A DNA stretch of 64,000 nt from Rhodoferax sp. (GTDB lineage Bacteria > Pseudomonadota > Gammaproteobacteria > Burkholderiales > Burkholderiaceae_C): assembly GCF_030653815.1 (NCBI RefSeq), contig NZ_JAURYQ010000036.1, positions 186,001 through 250,000 of the forward strand, read 5' to 3'. Below, one piece after another: positions 9,229 through 17,308 of this stretch. Within the stretch, counting starts at the first letter, position 1, and the number at the start of each line of letters is the position of its first letter. The notes beneath the pieces are model-generated. The model was not told the DNA's origin. It saw only the letters and a list, made by a program, of their open reading frames with translations, and did no database searches. Made by a program: the position numbers and the translations under genes.

Positions 9229-10083
9229 TCAACGGTTTCGGCTCTGCATGAACACCAATTTTTCAAACAGGCTCACATCCTGCTCGTTCTTGAGCAGGGC
9301 ACCGACCAGCGGTGGCACGGTCACCTTGTCATCCTGGGTTTGCAACGCCGACAGTGGAATGTCCTGCGCCAGCAGCAGCTTGAGCCAGTCGAGCAGTTCG
9401 CTGGTGGAAGGCTTCTTTTTGAGGCCCGGCAGGTTGCGCACGTCAAAAAACGTCTTCATGGCGGCACTCAGCAACTCGGCCTTGAGGCCGGGAAAGTGCA
9501 CGTCCACGATCTGTTTCATGGTGGTGGCGTCGGGGAACTTGATGTAATGGAAAAAACAGCGCCGCAAAAACGCATCGGGCAGCTCTTTTTCGTTGTTGGA
9601 GGTGATGAAGACCAGCGGCCGGTGCTTGGCCCGGACCAGTTCCCGTGTTTCATAGCAATAGAACTCCATGCGGTCGATTTCGCGCAACAGGTCGTTGGGA
9701 AACTCGATGTCGGCCTTGTCGATCTCGTCGATCAGCAGCGCCACTGGTTGTTCGGCGGTAAAGGCTTGCCACAGCACGCCCTTGACGATGTAGTTGTGGA
9801 TGTTCCTGACCCGCTCACCACCATCCACGTCGGCCAGTTGCGAGTCACGCAGGCGGCTCACCGCGTCGTACTCGTACAAGCCTTGCTGCGCCTTGGTGGT
9901 CGACTTGATGTGCCACTGCAGCAGCGGCAAATTGAGCGCCGTGGCCACCTCTTCGGCCAGCATGGTTTTGCCGGTGCCGGGCTCGCCCTTGACCAGCAGC
10001 GGGCGTTGCAGGGTGATGGCGGCGTTGACCGACAGCATCAGGTCCTCGGTGGCGATGTAGCTTTGGGTGCCTTGGAATTTCAT
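9229..10083 (-). CDS. MoxR-family AAA+ ATPase
   Basis: The 284-residue protein has Walker A (GEPGTGKTMLAEE, about residues 34-46), Walker B (VALLIDEIDKAD), sensor 1 (VFITSNNEKELPDAFLRRC) and an arginine-finger region, the MoxR layout. MoxR ATPases act as chaperones with VWA-domain partners to mature or activate enzyme complexes. The likely partner is the CoxE-type VWA gene at 6454-7668. The usual pair is adjacent, whereas here a GNAT gene and vapBC lie between them on the same strand. Confidence 0.92.
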   Translation of the reverse strand: MKFQGTQSYIATEDLMLSVNAAITLQRPLLVKGEPGTGKTMLAEEVATALNLPLLQWHIKSTTKAQQGLYEYDAVSRLRDSQLADVDGGERVRNIHNYIVKGVLWQAFTAEQPVALLIDEIDKADIEFPNDLLREIDRMEFYCYETRELVRAKHRPLVFITSNNEKELPDAFLRRCFFHYIKFPDATTMKQIVDVHFPGLKAELLSAAMKTFFDVRNLPGLKKKPSTSELLDWLKLLLAQDIPLSALQTQDDKVTVPPLVGALLKNEQDVSLFEKLVFMQSRNR

Positions 10084-10202
10084 GGTGTTTGGGCGGGAAT
10101 GGGTGGCTGAACGGGCTTGGCAGGTGCCAAATGATGGTGTTTCAGGGAGAAATACCGGGTTTACGCCATATCTCGGTGCTTACCTGGCTTTCTATAATTC
10201 GT

Positions 10203-10216
10203 TTGATATTTATCAA
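10203..10216. promoter_or_regulatory. FNR/Anr-type binding site
   Basis: TTGAT, four bases, ATCAA is a perfect match to the FNR consensus. Its centre lies 41.5 bp before the cytochrome c start codon. A TATAAT hexamer sits just upstream at 10193-10198. The box could therefore activate a promoter starting almost at the ATG, or repress the upstream promoter under low oxygen. Confidence 0.75.
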
Positions 10217-10250
10217 TTCAACAAATGCCTCTTACGGATTTTCTTAGCAA

Positions 10251-10910
10251 ATGAAAAAATTTCTGTTGACAGCATCGGCCCTGGTTTTAAGCTGTGCCGG
10301 TACCTTGAGCGCGAACGCCCAGGACATCAAGGGCGACGCGACAGCGGGTGCTCAAAAAAACGCACTGTGTGTCGGCTGCCATGGCATTCAAGGCTACCAC
10401 ATCGGATTTCCCGAGGTGCACAAGGTCCCCAAAATTTCAGGTCAGGGCGCAGGCTACATTCGCGCCGCGCTGAACGCCTACAAGAGCGGGGAACGCAAGC
10501 ATCCGTCCATGCGCACCCTTGCGGCCAGTCTGAACGACCAGGACATCGCCGACCTGGCCGCTTACTACGAGTCCAGCGGCAGCGGTGTCAACGTGCCGGC
10601 CACCGCGGCTGAAGGTTCTGTCAAGGCAGCTGAATTGATGGCCAAGGGCGGCTGCACCTCCTGCCATGGCGCCAACCTGAGCAAGCCGATTGACCCGTCC
10701 TACCCCAAAATTGCCGGTCAGCATGCCGATTACCTGTACGTGGCCCTGCGCTCTTACAAGATCAACGAGAAACCCATGATCGGCCGCAGTCATCCGGTCA
10801 TGGCCGGCATTGCCAAGCAGTTCTCCGACAAGGAGATGAAGGTGCTGGCCGACTACGTGGCCGGCTTGCCCAGCGAAATCCAGACGCTGCAGCGCAGCCG
10901 CGTCAAGTAA
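10251..10910 (+). CDS. Periplasmic dihaem cytochrome c (cytochrome c4-like)
   Basis: The 219-residue protein has an N-terminal signal peptide cleaved near SANAQ and two haem c attachment sites, CVGCH (about residue 40) and CTSCH (about 136), each in a similar half-domain. Distal Met ligands are likely in the MRTL and MAG segments. The two-domain layout is that of cytochrome c4, a periplasmic electron carrier to terminal oxidases or other reductases. An FNR box precedes it, suggesting oxygen control. No clear Shine-Dalgarno sequence is seen before the ATG. Confidence 0.9.
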   Translation: MKKFLLTASALVLSCAGTLSANAQDIKGDATAGAQKNALCVGCHGIQGYHIGFPEVHKVPKISGQGAGYIRAALNAYKSGERKHPSMRTLAASLNDQDIADLAAYYESSGSGVNVPATAAEGSVKAAELMAKGGCTSCHGANLSKPIDPSYPKIAGQHADYLYVALRSYKINEKPMIGRSHPVMAGIAKQFSDKEMKVLADYVAGLPSEIQTLQRSRVK

Positions 10911-10932
10911 ACCTGACCGTTCCGCCCGGGCC

Positions 10933-11367
10933 TCAGTCCCGGGTGGCGTGGCGCTGCACACAAGCCACGTAAGCGTTGCTATCGGGCGCCTGGCCGTTGC
11001 GCTGGCTGTCCCAAATCATTTGCCCCAGACACTCCATGGCAGCATGGTGCGCGTCGTGCAGCGAGTCGCGTCGGTGTGTCAGCAATTCAACGGCTTGCCG
11101 GATGCCGCGCGGCTGGTCAATGCTGCACTGCTCGGTGATGGACAAGTGCATCGACAAGTGCAAAAAACAATCGCTGGACTTGTCGTCAGGCTGCTCCAGG
11201 GCAGCCATCGCCAACGCGACGCTGGCCAGTTCGGCGTGGTACTCGGGGTGCTCGTCAATCCACAGGCTGGCGATGGTCTCGATCGCTTCCATGGCCTGAC
11301 CCGATTGGGCCTTGGCATAGACAGCACAAAAAAATTGACGAACGTCGGCTTTGGATGGATTGAACAT
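10933..11367 (-). CDS. DUF1841 family protein
   Basis: The 144-residue soluble protein starts MFNPSKADVRQFF, the diagnostic opening of DUF1841, which is common in beta- and gammaproteobacteria. It has conserved acidic and His residues (DEHPEYH, LHLSMHLSITEQ, HDAHHAAMECLGQMIWDSQRNG). The function is unknown. Its stop lies 22 bases from the end of the convergent cytochrome gene. A GC-rich hairpin spanning both ends (about 10922-10946) may end both transcripts. Confidence 0.85.
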   Translation of the reverse strand: MFNPSKADVRQFFCAVYAKAQSGQAMEAIETIASLWIDEHPEYHAELASVALAMAALEQPDDKSSDCFLHLSMHLSITEQCSIDQPRGIRQAVELLTHRRDSLHDAHHAAMECLGQMIWDSQRNGQAPDSNAYVACVQRHATRD

Positions 11368-11436
11368 GATGACTGTCGGGGTCAGGGAATAAAAAAACCG
11401 GATTGTCGCGCCAACCCAGGGACTGGCCGGGGCGAC

Positions 11437-11475
11437 CCTAAGTTTGGCCTAAGTTTTCCCTAAGCCCGGGCTAAG
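11437..11475 (+). promoter_or_regulatory. Four tandem CTAAG repeats at exact 11-bp spacing (QseB/PmrA-type box)
   Basis: CTAAG occurs at 11438, 11449, 11460 and 11471. Three copies are preceded by C and one by G, each separated by five or six bases. This matches the direct-repeat logic of PmrA/QseB/PhoB-type regulators (YTTAAG-N5-YTTAAG). The last copy lies 10 bases before a TACAGT hexamer (11486-11491), where a -35 element would be. It therefore looks like an activator site for the downstream Ala-rich gene. Confidence 0.72.
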
Positions 11476-11555
11476 TCTGCCCCGCTACAGTCACGGTCAG
11501 TTGGCTTCAGGCCAACACGATAAAGAAATTAACCGTTGTAACTTTAGGATTCACC

Positions 11556-11855
11556 ATGAAATCAAGCATCACTGCTCTCTGCCTCGCTGCCGGTCTGTTC
11601 GCCACGGGCCTGACCTTTGCCGCAGCGCCTGCTGCCTCGGCAGCCGCACCGGCAACGCCCGCCGTCAAGGCCACCCCCGCGACACCTGCAACAGCTGCAA
11701 CGCCAGCCGTCAAGGCAACACCTGCAACTCCAGCAGTCGCAGCGACCCCGGCAGCACCCGCAGCCAAGACAGACGCAGTGACCACACCTGCCAAGAAGGA
11801 AGTCAAAAAGCACGCTGACAAGAAGCCAGCCAAAAAAGCTTCTGCTGCCAAGTAA
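11556..11855 (+). CDS. Secreted Ala/Pro/Lys-rich low-complexity protein
   Basis: The 99-residue protein has a signal peptide (about residues 1-25). A low-complexity region follows, made of ATPA-type units (TPAVKATPATPA recurring to about residue 72), then a lysine-rich tail (KKEVKKHADKKPAKKASAAK). It has no cysteine, no catalytic motif and no membrane segment after the signal. Composition resembles acid-shock or histone-H1-like tails, but the role is unknown. Its promoter carries four 11-bp-spaced repeats expected to bind a QseB/PmrA-type regulator, and such a regulator is encoded just downstream. Confidence 0.7.
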   Translation: MKSSITALCLAAGLFATGLTFAAAPAASAAAPATPAVKATPATPATAATPAVKATPATPAVAATPAAPAAKTDAVTTPAKKEVKKHADKKPAKKASAAK

Positions 11856-11890
11856 ACCCTGAACGGGGCCGGAGCCGGCTCCTGTCAAGG

Positions 11891-11922
11891 AAAAGGGCTG
11901 CGCAATGGGCGTGGCCCTTTTT
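11891..11922 (+). terminator. Rho-independent terminator after the Ala-rich gene
   Basis: An 8-bp stem (AAAAGGGC with GCCCTTTT) around a 15-base loop ends in a T run. It separates the Ala-rich gene from the two-component operon. Confidence 0.75.
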
Positions 11923-11972
11923 GCATTGGGGCCGTGATAAGCTGACCGGCATTTCAGAAACAGGTGTTGACG

Positions 11973-12635
11973 ATGCGTGTGTTGCTGGTGGAAGACGATC
12001 CCCTGATCGGCGAGGCCGTCCGTGTGGGACTTGCCCGATTGGGCATGACCGTCGATTGGGTGCGTGACGGTGAACTCGGCTTGCAATGTGCCCGTACCGA
12101 ACCCTTTGACGCCATGGTGCTTGATCTCGGCCTGCCCAAGCGTGATGGCATGCAGGTGCTGCGGGATTTGCGTGCAGAGGCTTACAAACAGCCGATTTTG
12201 GTGGTGACGGCGCGCGATGCGCTGGCTGACCGCGTGGCGGGCCTGGACGCGGGCGCCGATGATTACCTCCTCAAACCGTTCGAAATGGAAGAGCTTGCAG
12301 CACGCCTGCGCTCCACCGTGCGCAGTCGGTCTGGCGGCGCTGATCCGGTGCTGCGCAGCGGCACCATCGCCTTGCATCCGGATACCAAGATGGTGACCCG
12401 CGACGGTGTCGCGGTGGGGCTGTCGGCGCGGGAATTTGCCTTGCTGGAGTTGCTGATGCGCCGCCCGGGTGTCCCGATGTCACGGGCCCGACTGGAGGAG
12501 CGCCTGTTGGGCTGGGGTGAAGAGGTGGCCAGCAATGCGCTCGAGGTGAATATTTTCAACCTGCGACGCAAACTGGGTGCGGCGTGCATCCTCAACATTC
12601 GCGGTGTGGGCTATTTTGTGGCCAGGGACGACTAG
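11973..12635 (+). CDS. OmpR-family response regulator, QseB/PmrA-like
   Basis: The 220-residue protein has a receiver domain (acidic pocket EDD near residue 8, phospho-acceptor Asp in MVLDLGLP at about 51, Lys in LLKPF) and a C-terminal winged helix. The ending ASNALEVNIFNLRRKLGA...IRGVGYFV is typical of the QseB/BasR/TctD group. The ATG at 11973 is preferred over GTG 11964 because AGGTG lies just before it. It shares an operon with the kinase two bases downstream. The CTAAG repeats about 500 bp upstream are its most likely target. Confidence 0.92.
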   Translation: MRVLLVEDDPLIGEAVRVGLARLGMTVDWVRDGELGLQCARTEPFDAMVLDLGLPKRDGMQVLRDLRAEAYKQPILVVTARDALADRVAGLDAGADDYLLKPFEMEELAARLRSTVRSRSGGADPVLRSGTIALHPDTKMVTRDGVAVGLSAREFALLELLMRRPGVPMSRARLEERLLGWGEEVASNALEVNIFNLRRKLGAACILNIRGVGYFVARDD

Positions 12636-12637
12636 CC

Positions 12638-13981
12638 ATGGTTTCGCTGGAGTCGCGTCTCAAGAGTCGCCTGCTGCTGGGCGTGTTGCTGGTCGGTATC
12701 GTGCTGGCCATTGCGGTGCGCACCCAGGTCAACCGGCAACAACGCGAATTGCTCGACTACCAGCTTGAGCAGGTGGCGCGTGCCATGCTGTTGAGCGATT
12801 TGCAGGACCTGCAGGCCTGGGACGACGACCCGGCGCTGCACCTGGACATGCAGATCTGGGACCGCTTTGGCAACCGGCTTTACCGCTCCAGTACACAGAT
12901 CGAACTCGGGTCCGACACCAGCCCGGGTTTCTCCGTGTTGCCCAGCGGTCCGCAGGCGGATGCAGTGACGCTCAGGGTGTTCACGCTGAGGGGCGACGAG
13001 CGCACCATCCAGGTCATGCATTCGCGGGAGTTGCGCCGGGCACTCACGCGCGATGCCGAGCTTCAGGTGCTGGTGCCCACGCTGATTGCCATGCTCATTG
13101 TGGCGGTGCTGGTGGGGACCGCCATCAGAAAGGGGCTCGAACCCATCCGTGAACTCGACGAGGAGCTCAGCCACCGCGATGCCGCCTCGCTCGAACCCAT
13201 CAGCCTGGCGCATGCGCCCGCCGAACTGGCCCGGGTGGTGCGCACGCTGAACCGCTTGTTGCAGCAGCTCGATGCCAGCATGCAAGCCCACAAGCGTTTT
13301 ATTGCCAACGCCGCGCACGAGTTGCGCACGCCCATCACGGCCTTGCGTCTGGAGGTGGACAACCTGGCCCACGGGCAGGACCCGGCCCAGGTCAGGGAGG
13401 CGGCCAGTCGACTGAAAATGGGTGTGCACCGGGCGCAGCAGCTGTTGCAGCAAATGCTGACGCTGGCGCGCCTGGAAGGCCACATTCACCCGCAAGCCTG
13501 GACTGCCGTGGACCTGGATCGCCTGGCGCAGGAGTCCATGATGAATTTGTCGACGCTGGGCAGTCAGCGCGGCATCGAGTTTGCTTTTGAGTCCAGCGGT
13601 TCGACCGTGGTTCAGGGCGATCCCAATGACTTGCGCTTGTTGCTTGACAACCTGCTGGGCAATGCACTGAAGTTTTCACCAGAGAATGCCCCGGTGGATC
13701 TGAGCATTCATCAGCATCAAGACGCGGTCGTCCTGCTGTTGCGTGACCGTGGTCCGGGTATTGCGCAGGCCTTGCGTGAGCGGGTATTCTTGCCATTCGT
13801 GCGGACCAACCCGGCCATCGAAGGCTCGGGCCTGGGCCTGACCATTGCGCAGGAGGTGGTGCTGAACCATGGCGCCAGCTTGCTGCTGGAGGATCCGCCC
13901 GAGGGCCCCGGCTTGCAAGTGCGGCTGAGTTTTCCACTCGCCCATGCGGCGCAGCCAGAGAAACCAACGAACCCGGTGTGA
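12638..13981 (+). CDS. Sensor histidine kinase, QseC/PmrB-like
   Basis: The 447-residue inner-membrane kinase has TM1 at about 10-27, a periplasmic domain of roughly 120 residues and TM2 at about 147-165. The H-box FIANAAHELRTPI carries the phosphorylated His. The N-box is NLLGNALKFSP, G1 is DRGPGI, and G2 is GSGLGLTIA. It phosphorylates the regulator encoded two bases upstream. No metal-binding ExxE motif is obvious in the sensor domain, so the signal is unknown. Confidence 0.92.
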   Translation: MVSLESRLKSRLLLGVLLVGIVLAIAVRTQVNRQQRELLDYQLEQVARAMLLSDLQDLQAWDDDPALHLDMQIWDRFGNRLYRSSTQIELGSDTSPGFSVLPSGPQADAVTLRVFTLRGDERTIQVMHSRELRRALTRDAELQVLVPTLIAMLIVAVLVGTAIRKGLEPIRELDEELSHRDAASLEPISLAHAPAELARVVRTLNRLLQQLDASMQAHKRFIANAAHELRTPITALRLEVDNLAHGQDPAQVREAASRLKMGVHRAQQLLQQMLTLARLEGHIHPQAWTAVDLDRLAQESMMNLSTLGSQRGIEFAFESSGSTVVQGDPNDLRLLLDNLLGNALKFSPENAPVDLSIHQHQDAVVLLLRDRGPGIAQALRERVFLPFVRTNPAIEGSGLGLTIAQEVVLNHGASLLLEDPPEGPGLQVRLSFPLAHAAQPEKPTNPV

Positions 13982-14029
13982 GCCGGCTGAGAGCCGACTC
14001 AAGGGCCCTTGACTGAGGCCGGCAGTCGC

Positions 14030-14686
14030 TCAGTCGACTTGCCAGGCGGGTAATTGCCAGTTGCGCCACATGGCCAAGCCGCGCAAGCCAGCCGTGACCG
14101 CGACACAGGCAACCAAGGCCAGCCACCCCGCAGCGCCCAGGGTCCACAAGCCCACGTAAACCCAGCCGCCGGCAAAGGCACAAACGGCATAGGGGCGGTG
14201 GTCGCTGAAAGCGGTTGGAATCTCGTTGCAGACGATGTCGCGCAGCACACCGCCAAAGACCCCGGTGATCAGGCCCATCAACACCGCCACCAGCGCCGGC
14301 AGGCCACTTTGCAAAGCCTGGTGCACACCCGTGGCGGTGAACAGGCCCAGCCCCAGCGCATCGGGCCACTCGATGGCCTTGCGCGTCAGCTCAAAATGGT
14401 GGCGGCGCATGAACAGCATGGCCAGGGCACACAGGGCCAGCACGCCCCACAGCATCTCGACGTGGCGCACCCAGAAAAACGGCCGCGCATCAAGCAGCAA
14501 GTCGCGCAGCGTGCCACCCCCGAAGGCGGCCAAAAAACCCACCACGCACACCCCCACGGCGTCCAGTCGCTTTTGGGCGGCTTCCAAAACCCCCGACAAT
14601 GCAAACGCCGCCGTGCCAGCCAGTTCAATCAGAAGCCGCAGGGTTTCACCCCACTGTTGAATGTTGTTGATGTTGGCGCTGTTCAT
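14030..14686 (-). CDS. TRIC-type membrane channel, UPF0126/YicG family
   Basis: The 218-residue protein consists of two repeats of three membrane helices with the characteristic glycine-rich motif in each: FLAAFGGGTLRDLLL (about 53-67) and LITGVFGGVLRDIVCNEIP (about 138-156). Bacterial members resemble eukaryotic TRIC cation channels. Other reports tie relatives to glycine uptake, so the substrate is open. It is divergent from the TSUP gene with only 17 bases between start codons, so the promoters must overlap the neighbouring genes. Confidence 0.9.
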   Translation of the reverse strand: MNSANINNIQQWGETLRLLIELAGTAAFALSGVLEAAQKRLDAVGVCVVGFLAAFGGGTLRDLLLDARPFFWVRHVEMLWGVLALCALAMLFMRRHHFELTRKAIEWPDALGLGLFTATGVHQALQSGLPALVAVLMGLITGVFGGVLRDIVCNEIPTAFSDHRPYAVCAFAGGWVYVGLWTLGAAGWLALVACVAVTAGLRGLAMWRNWQLPAWQVD

Positions 14687-14703
14687 TCCCGAATTGTCCC
14701 ATC

Positions 14704-15471
14704 ATGTTCCTGCCTCAAAGTTTTCCGTTCATCACCGACCCGTTTTTTTATGCCGTCACCGTCCCCGCCGTGCTCCTGCTGGGGGTCAGCAAAAGCGGCT
14801 TTGGCGCGGGCTTTGGCTCGCTGGCAGTGCCGATGATGGCGCTGGCGGTGAGCGTACCGCAGGCGGCAGCCATTCTGATGCCGGTGCTGCTGTTGATGGA
14901 CGTGCTGGGCATGGCCGCGTTTCGCAAAGACTTTGACCTGAAACTGCTCAAGTTTTTGATCCCGTGTGGCCTGGTCGGCATCGTGGTGGGCGCCTTGTTG
15001 TTCAAGCTGCTCGATGCCCGCTTGGTGGCCGGCATCGTCGGCGCCTTCACGCTGCTGTTTCTGGCGCAGCGCCTGCTGTTTCCGCCCAAGGCCGACAGCC
15101 CGCCGCCACCGCGCTGGCTGGGCGCCCTGTTGACGGCGGTGTCTGGTTTTACCAGCTTCATTGCACACGCGGGCGGCCCGCCGGTGAATGCCTACATGAT
15201 CCCGCTGCGCCTGTCGCCGATCCGCTTCACCGCGACCATGGCCTTCTTCTTTTTTGTCATCAACCTGGCCAAGTGGATTCCCTACGCCTGGCTGGGCCTG
15301 CTGGACTGGCGCAATTTTGCGACCTCGGTGGTGCTGCTGCCGCTGGCACCCATCGGTGTCTGGGCAGGGGTGAAACTGGCGCGGCGCATCAGCCAGGTGC
15401 TGTTTTACCGATTCTTGTATGTCGGCATGTTCCTGACCGGCGTCAAGCTGCTGTTTGACGCGGTGCGCTAA
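14704..15471 (+). CDS. TauE/SafE (TSUP) family membrane transporter
   Basis: The 255-residue protein has about eight hydrophobic segments in two similar halves, each with the family glycine motif (VSKSGFGAGFGSLAVPMMAL near residue 29, FTSFIAHAGGPPVNAYMI near 148). TSUP proteins move sulfite, sulfoacetate, taurine or other organic anions out of the cell. No sulfonate gene is adjacent, so the substrate is unassigned. Confidence 0.87.
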   Translation: MFLPQSFPFITDPFFYAVTVPAVLLLGVSKSGFGAGFGSLAVPMMALAVSVPQAAAILMPVLLLMDVLGMAAFRKDFDLKLLKFLIPCGLVGIVVGALLFKLLDARLVAGIVGAFTLLFLAQRLLFPPKADSPPPPRWLGALLTAVSGFTSFIAHAGGPPVNAYMIPLRLSPIRFTATMAFFFFVINLAKWIPYAWLGLLDWRNFATSVVLLPLAPIGVWAGVKLARRISQVLFYRFLYVGMFLTGVKLLFDAVR

Positions 15472-15494
15472 AAACATCCCTGACCCGCAAGGTT

Positions 15495-16343
15495 TCAGAC
15501 ATCCAGGTTGTCGATCAGCCGGGTGCTGCCGATGCGAGCCGCGCCCAGCACCACCAGGCCATGCAGGTTTGCCAAAGCCGCTATTTCGGCCTCGCCGGGT
15601 ACCTGCAAGTCAGCGCTGCGCCGCACCGCCAGATAGTCGGGCTGCCAGCCGTGCGCCGACAGGCTGTCCATGGCTTCCTGCTCCAGGGCCAGGAGGTCGG
15701 TGCGGCCAGCGCGCAGCGCCTGCGCCATGCTGTTGAGGGTTTTTGACAGGCGCACCGCTTCCAGCCGGTCCGCCGGCTTGAGGTAATTGTTGCGTGAGGA
15801 CAGCGCCAGCCCGTCGGCGGCGCGCAGGGTGGTGCCGCCAATGACCTCGATCGGCAGGGCAAACTGGCGCACCATGCGGTTGATGACCATGAGTTGCTGG
15901 TAATCTTTTTTGCCGAACAGCGCCACCCTGGGTTGTACGCAGGCAAACAGCTTCATCACCACGGTGCAGACACCGACAAAAAACCCAGGCCTGAAATGGC
16001 CTTCAAGGATGTTGGCGATCTCGGAGGGCGGCTGGATGGTGAAGCCCTGCGGTTCCGGGTACAGCTCTTTTTCACTGGGCGCAAACACCACATCACAGCC
16101 GGCCGCTTCCAGCGCCTCGCAATCGGCCTCCCAGGTGCGCGGGTAGGTGTCAAAGTCTTCGTGCGGCAAAAACTGCAGGCGATTCACAAAAATGCTGACC
16201 ACCACCAGGTCGCCCAGCGGCTTGGCCTGGCGCACCAGCGCCAGATGGCCGTCGTGCAGGTTGCCCATGGTGGGCACAAAAGCGGGGTGTTTGAAGTTGG
16301 CCAAATGCGTGCGCAGTTCGGCGATGGTGCGAAGAATGATCAT
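15495..16343 (-). CDS. panC: Pantothenate synthetase (pantoate-beta-alanine ligase)
   Basis: The 282-residue enzyme joins pantoate and beta-alanine using ATP, the last step to vitamin B5. It carries the HIGH-like nucleotide motif (PTMGNLHDGHLALV, residues 25-38), GKKDYQQLMVINRMV, and the KMSKS-like LSSRNNYL. Length and motifs are normal. It lies eight bases after panB and is surely co-transcribed. Confidence 0.97.
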   Translation of the reverse strand: MIILRTIAELRTHLANFKHPAFVPTMGNLHDGHLALVRQAKPLGDLVVVSIFVNRLQFLPHEDFDTYPRTWEADCEALEAAGCDVVFAPSEKELYPEPQGFTIQPPSEIANILEGHFRPGFFVGVCTVVMKLFACVQPRVALFGKKDYQQLMVINRMVRQFALPIEVIGGTTLRAADGLALSSRNNYLKPADRLEAVRLSKTLNSMAQALRAGRTDLLALEQEAMDSLSAHGWQPDYLAVRRSADLQVPGEAEIAALANLHGLVVLGAARIGSTRLIDNLDV

Positions 16344-16351
16344 TTTTAAAT

Positions 16352-17251
16352 CTACCAGGCGTGCAGCGCGTTGTCTGGAAAGCTGCCGTTTTTGACGGCA
16401 GCCACATAGGCCTCCATGGCTTCCTTGATGCCGTGCTGGCCTTGCACACCAGGCAGGTCGGCCATGAAATTGCGGACAAACTTGGGCATCTTGCCCAGGT
16501 TCAGGCCCAGCATGTCGTGCAGCACCAGCACCTGCCCCGAGGTGCCGTTGCCAGCGCCAATGCCGATGGTGGGGCAGTGCGTCAGCTCGGCGGTGAGTTC
16601 GCTTGATAGTGCCGCCGGCACCATTTCGAGCACCAGCAGGGAGGCGCCCGCATCCTGCAGTTCGTGCGCGTGGCGCTTCAGGATGGCGGCTGATTCCACC
16701 GTTTTGCCCTGCACCCGGTAACCGCCCAGAGCATGCACGGTTTGCGGCGTCAGACCCAGATGGGCGCAGACCGGAATGCCGCGTTCCACCAGGAAACGCA
16801 CGGTGTCTGCCGTCCAGCCACCACCCTCGAGCTTGACCATGTGGGCGCCGGCCTGCATCAGCACGGCGGCGCTGCGCAGCGCCTGCTCCTTGGACTCCAG
16901 ATAAGTGCCAAAGGGCAGGTCGCCAATGATCCAGGCGGTGCCTTGCACCCGGCGCACCCCGCGCGTGACGCTTTCAACGTGGTAGCGCATGGTTTCCAGC
17001 GACACGCCCACGGTGCTGCTCAAGCCCTGGCACACCATGCCGAGCGAGTCACCGACCAGAATGCACTCGACGCCGGCAGCGTCGGCCACGGCGGCAAAGG
17101 TGGCGTCGTAGGCGGTGAGCATGGTGATCTTTTCACCGCGCGCGTGCATTTCCACCAGCCGCGGCAGGCTGACCGGTTTGCGCAGGGCCGGGTTGCTGGC
17201 GGGCGGCAGGGTGCCGTAAGGCGAGGCGTTTTGTGTGGCAGGTTGACTCAT
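16352..17251 (-). CDS. panB: 3-methyl-2-oxobutanoate hydroxymethyltransferase
   Basis: The 299-residue TIM-barrel enzyme makes ketopantoate from alpha-ketoisovalerate and methylene-tetrahydrofolate. It shows [19 protein letters not shown], the metal-binding VGDSLGMV, the substrate loop LEGGGW, and the catalytic Glu in LVLEMVPA. The ATG at 17251 gives the usual length with a 25-residue leader. The upstream extension to 17299 lacks family similarity. It is followed directly by panC. Confidence 0.96.
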   Translation of the reverse strand: MSQPATQNASPYGTLPPASNPALRKPVSLPRLVEMHARGEKITMLTAYDATFAAVADAAGVECILVGDSLGMVCQGLSSTVGVSLETMRYHVESVTRGVRRVQGTAWIIGDLPFGTYLESKEQALRSAAVLMQAGAHMVKLEGGGWTADTVRFLVERGIPVCAHLGLTPQTVHALGGYRVQGKTVESAAILKRHAHELQDAGASLLVLEMVPAALSSELTAELTHCPTIGIGAGNGTSGQVLVLHDMLGLNLGKMPKFVRNFMADLPGVQGQHGIKEAMEAYVAAVKNGSFPDNALHAW

Positions 17252-17308
17252 TTGGAGACCCCCAAAAAAAGGTGGCGCGAGTCTAACGCAGACCTGCACA
17301 GTTCACTA

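Noticed and set aside
10922..10946. GC-rich hairpin between the cytochrome and DUF1841 genes as a proven bidirectional terminator
   Set aside because: The stem is strong but no T-run follows on either strand and it overlaps the DUF1841 end, so it is only mentioned as possible.
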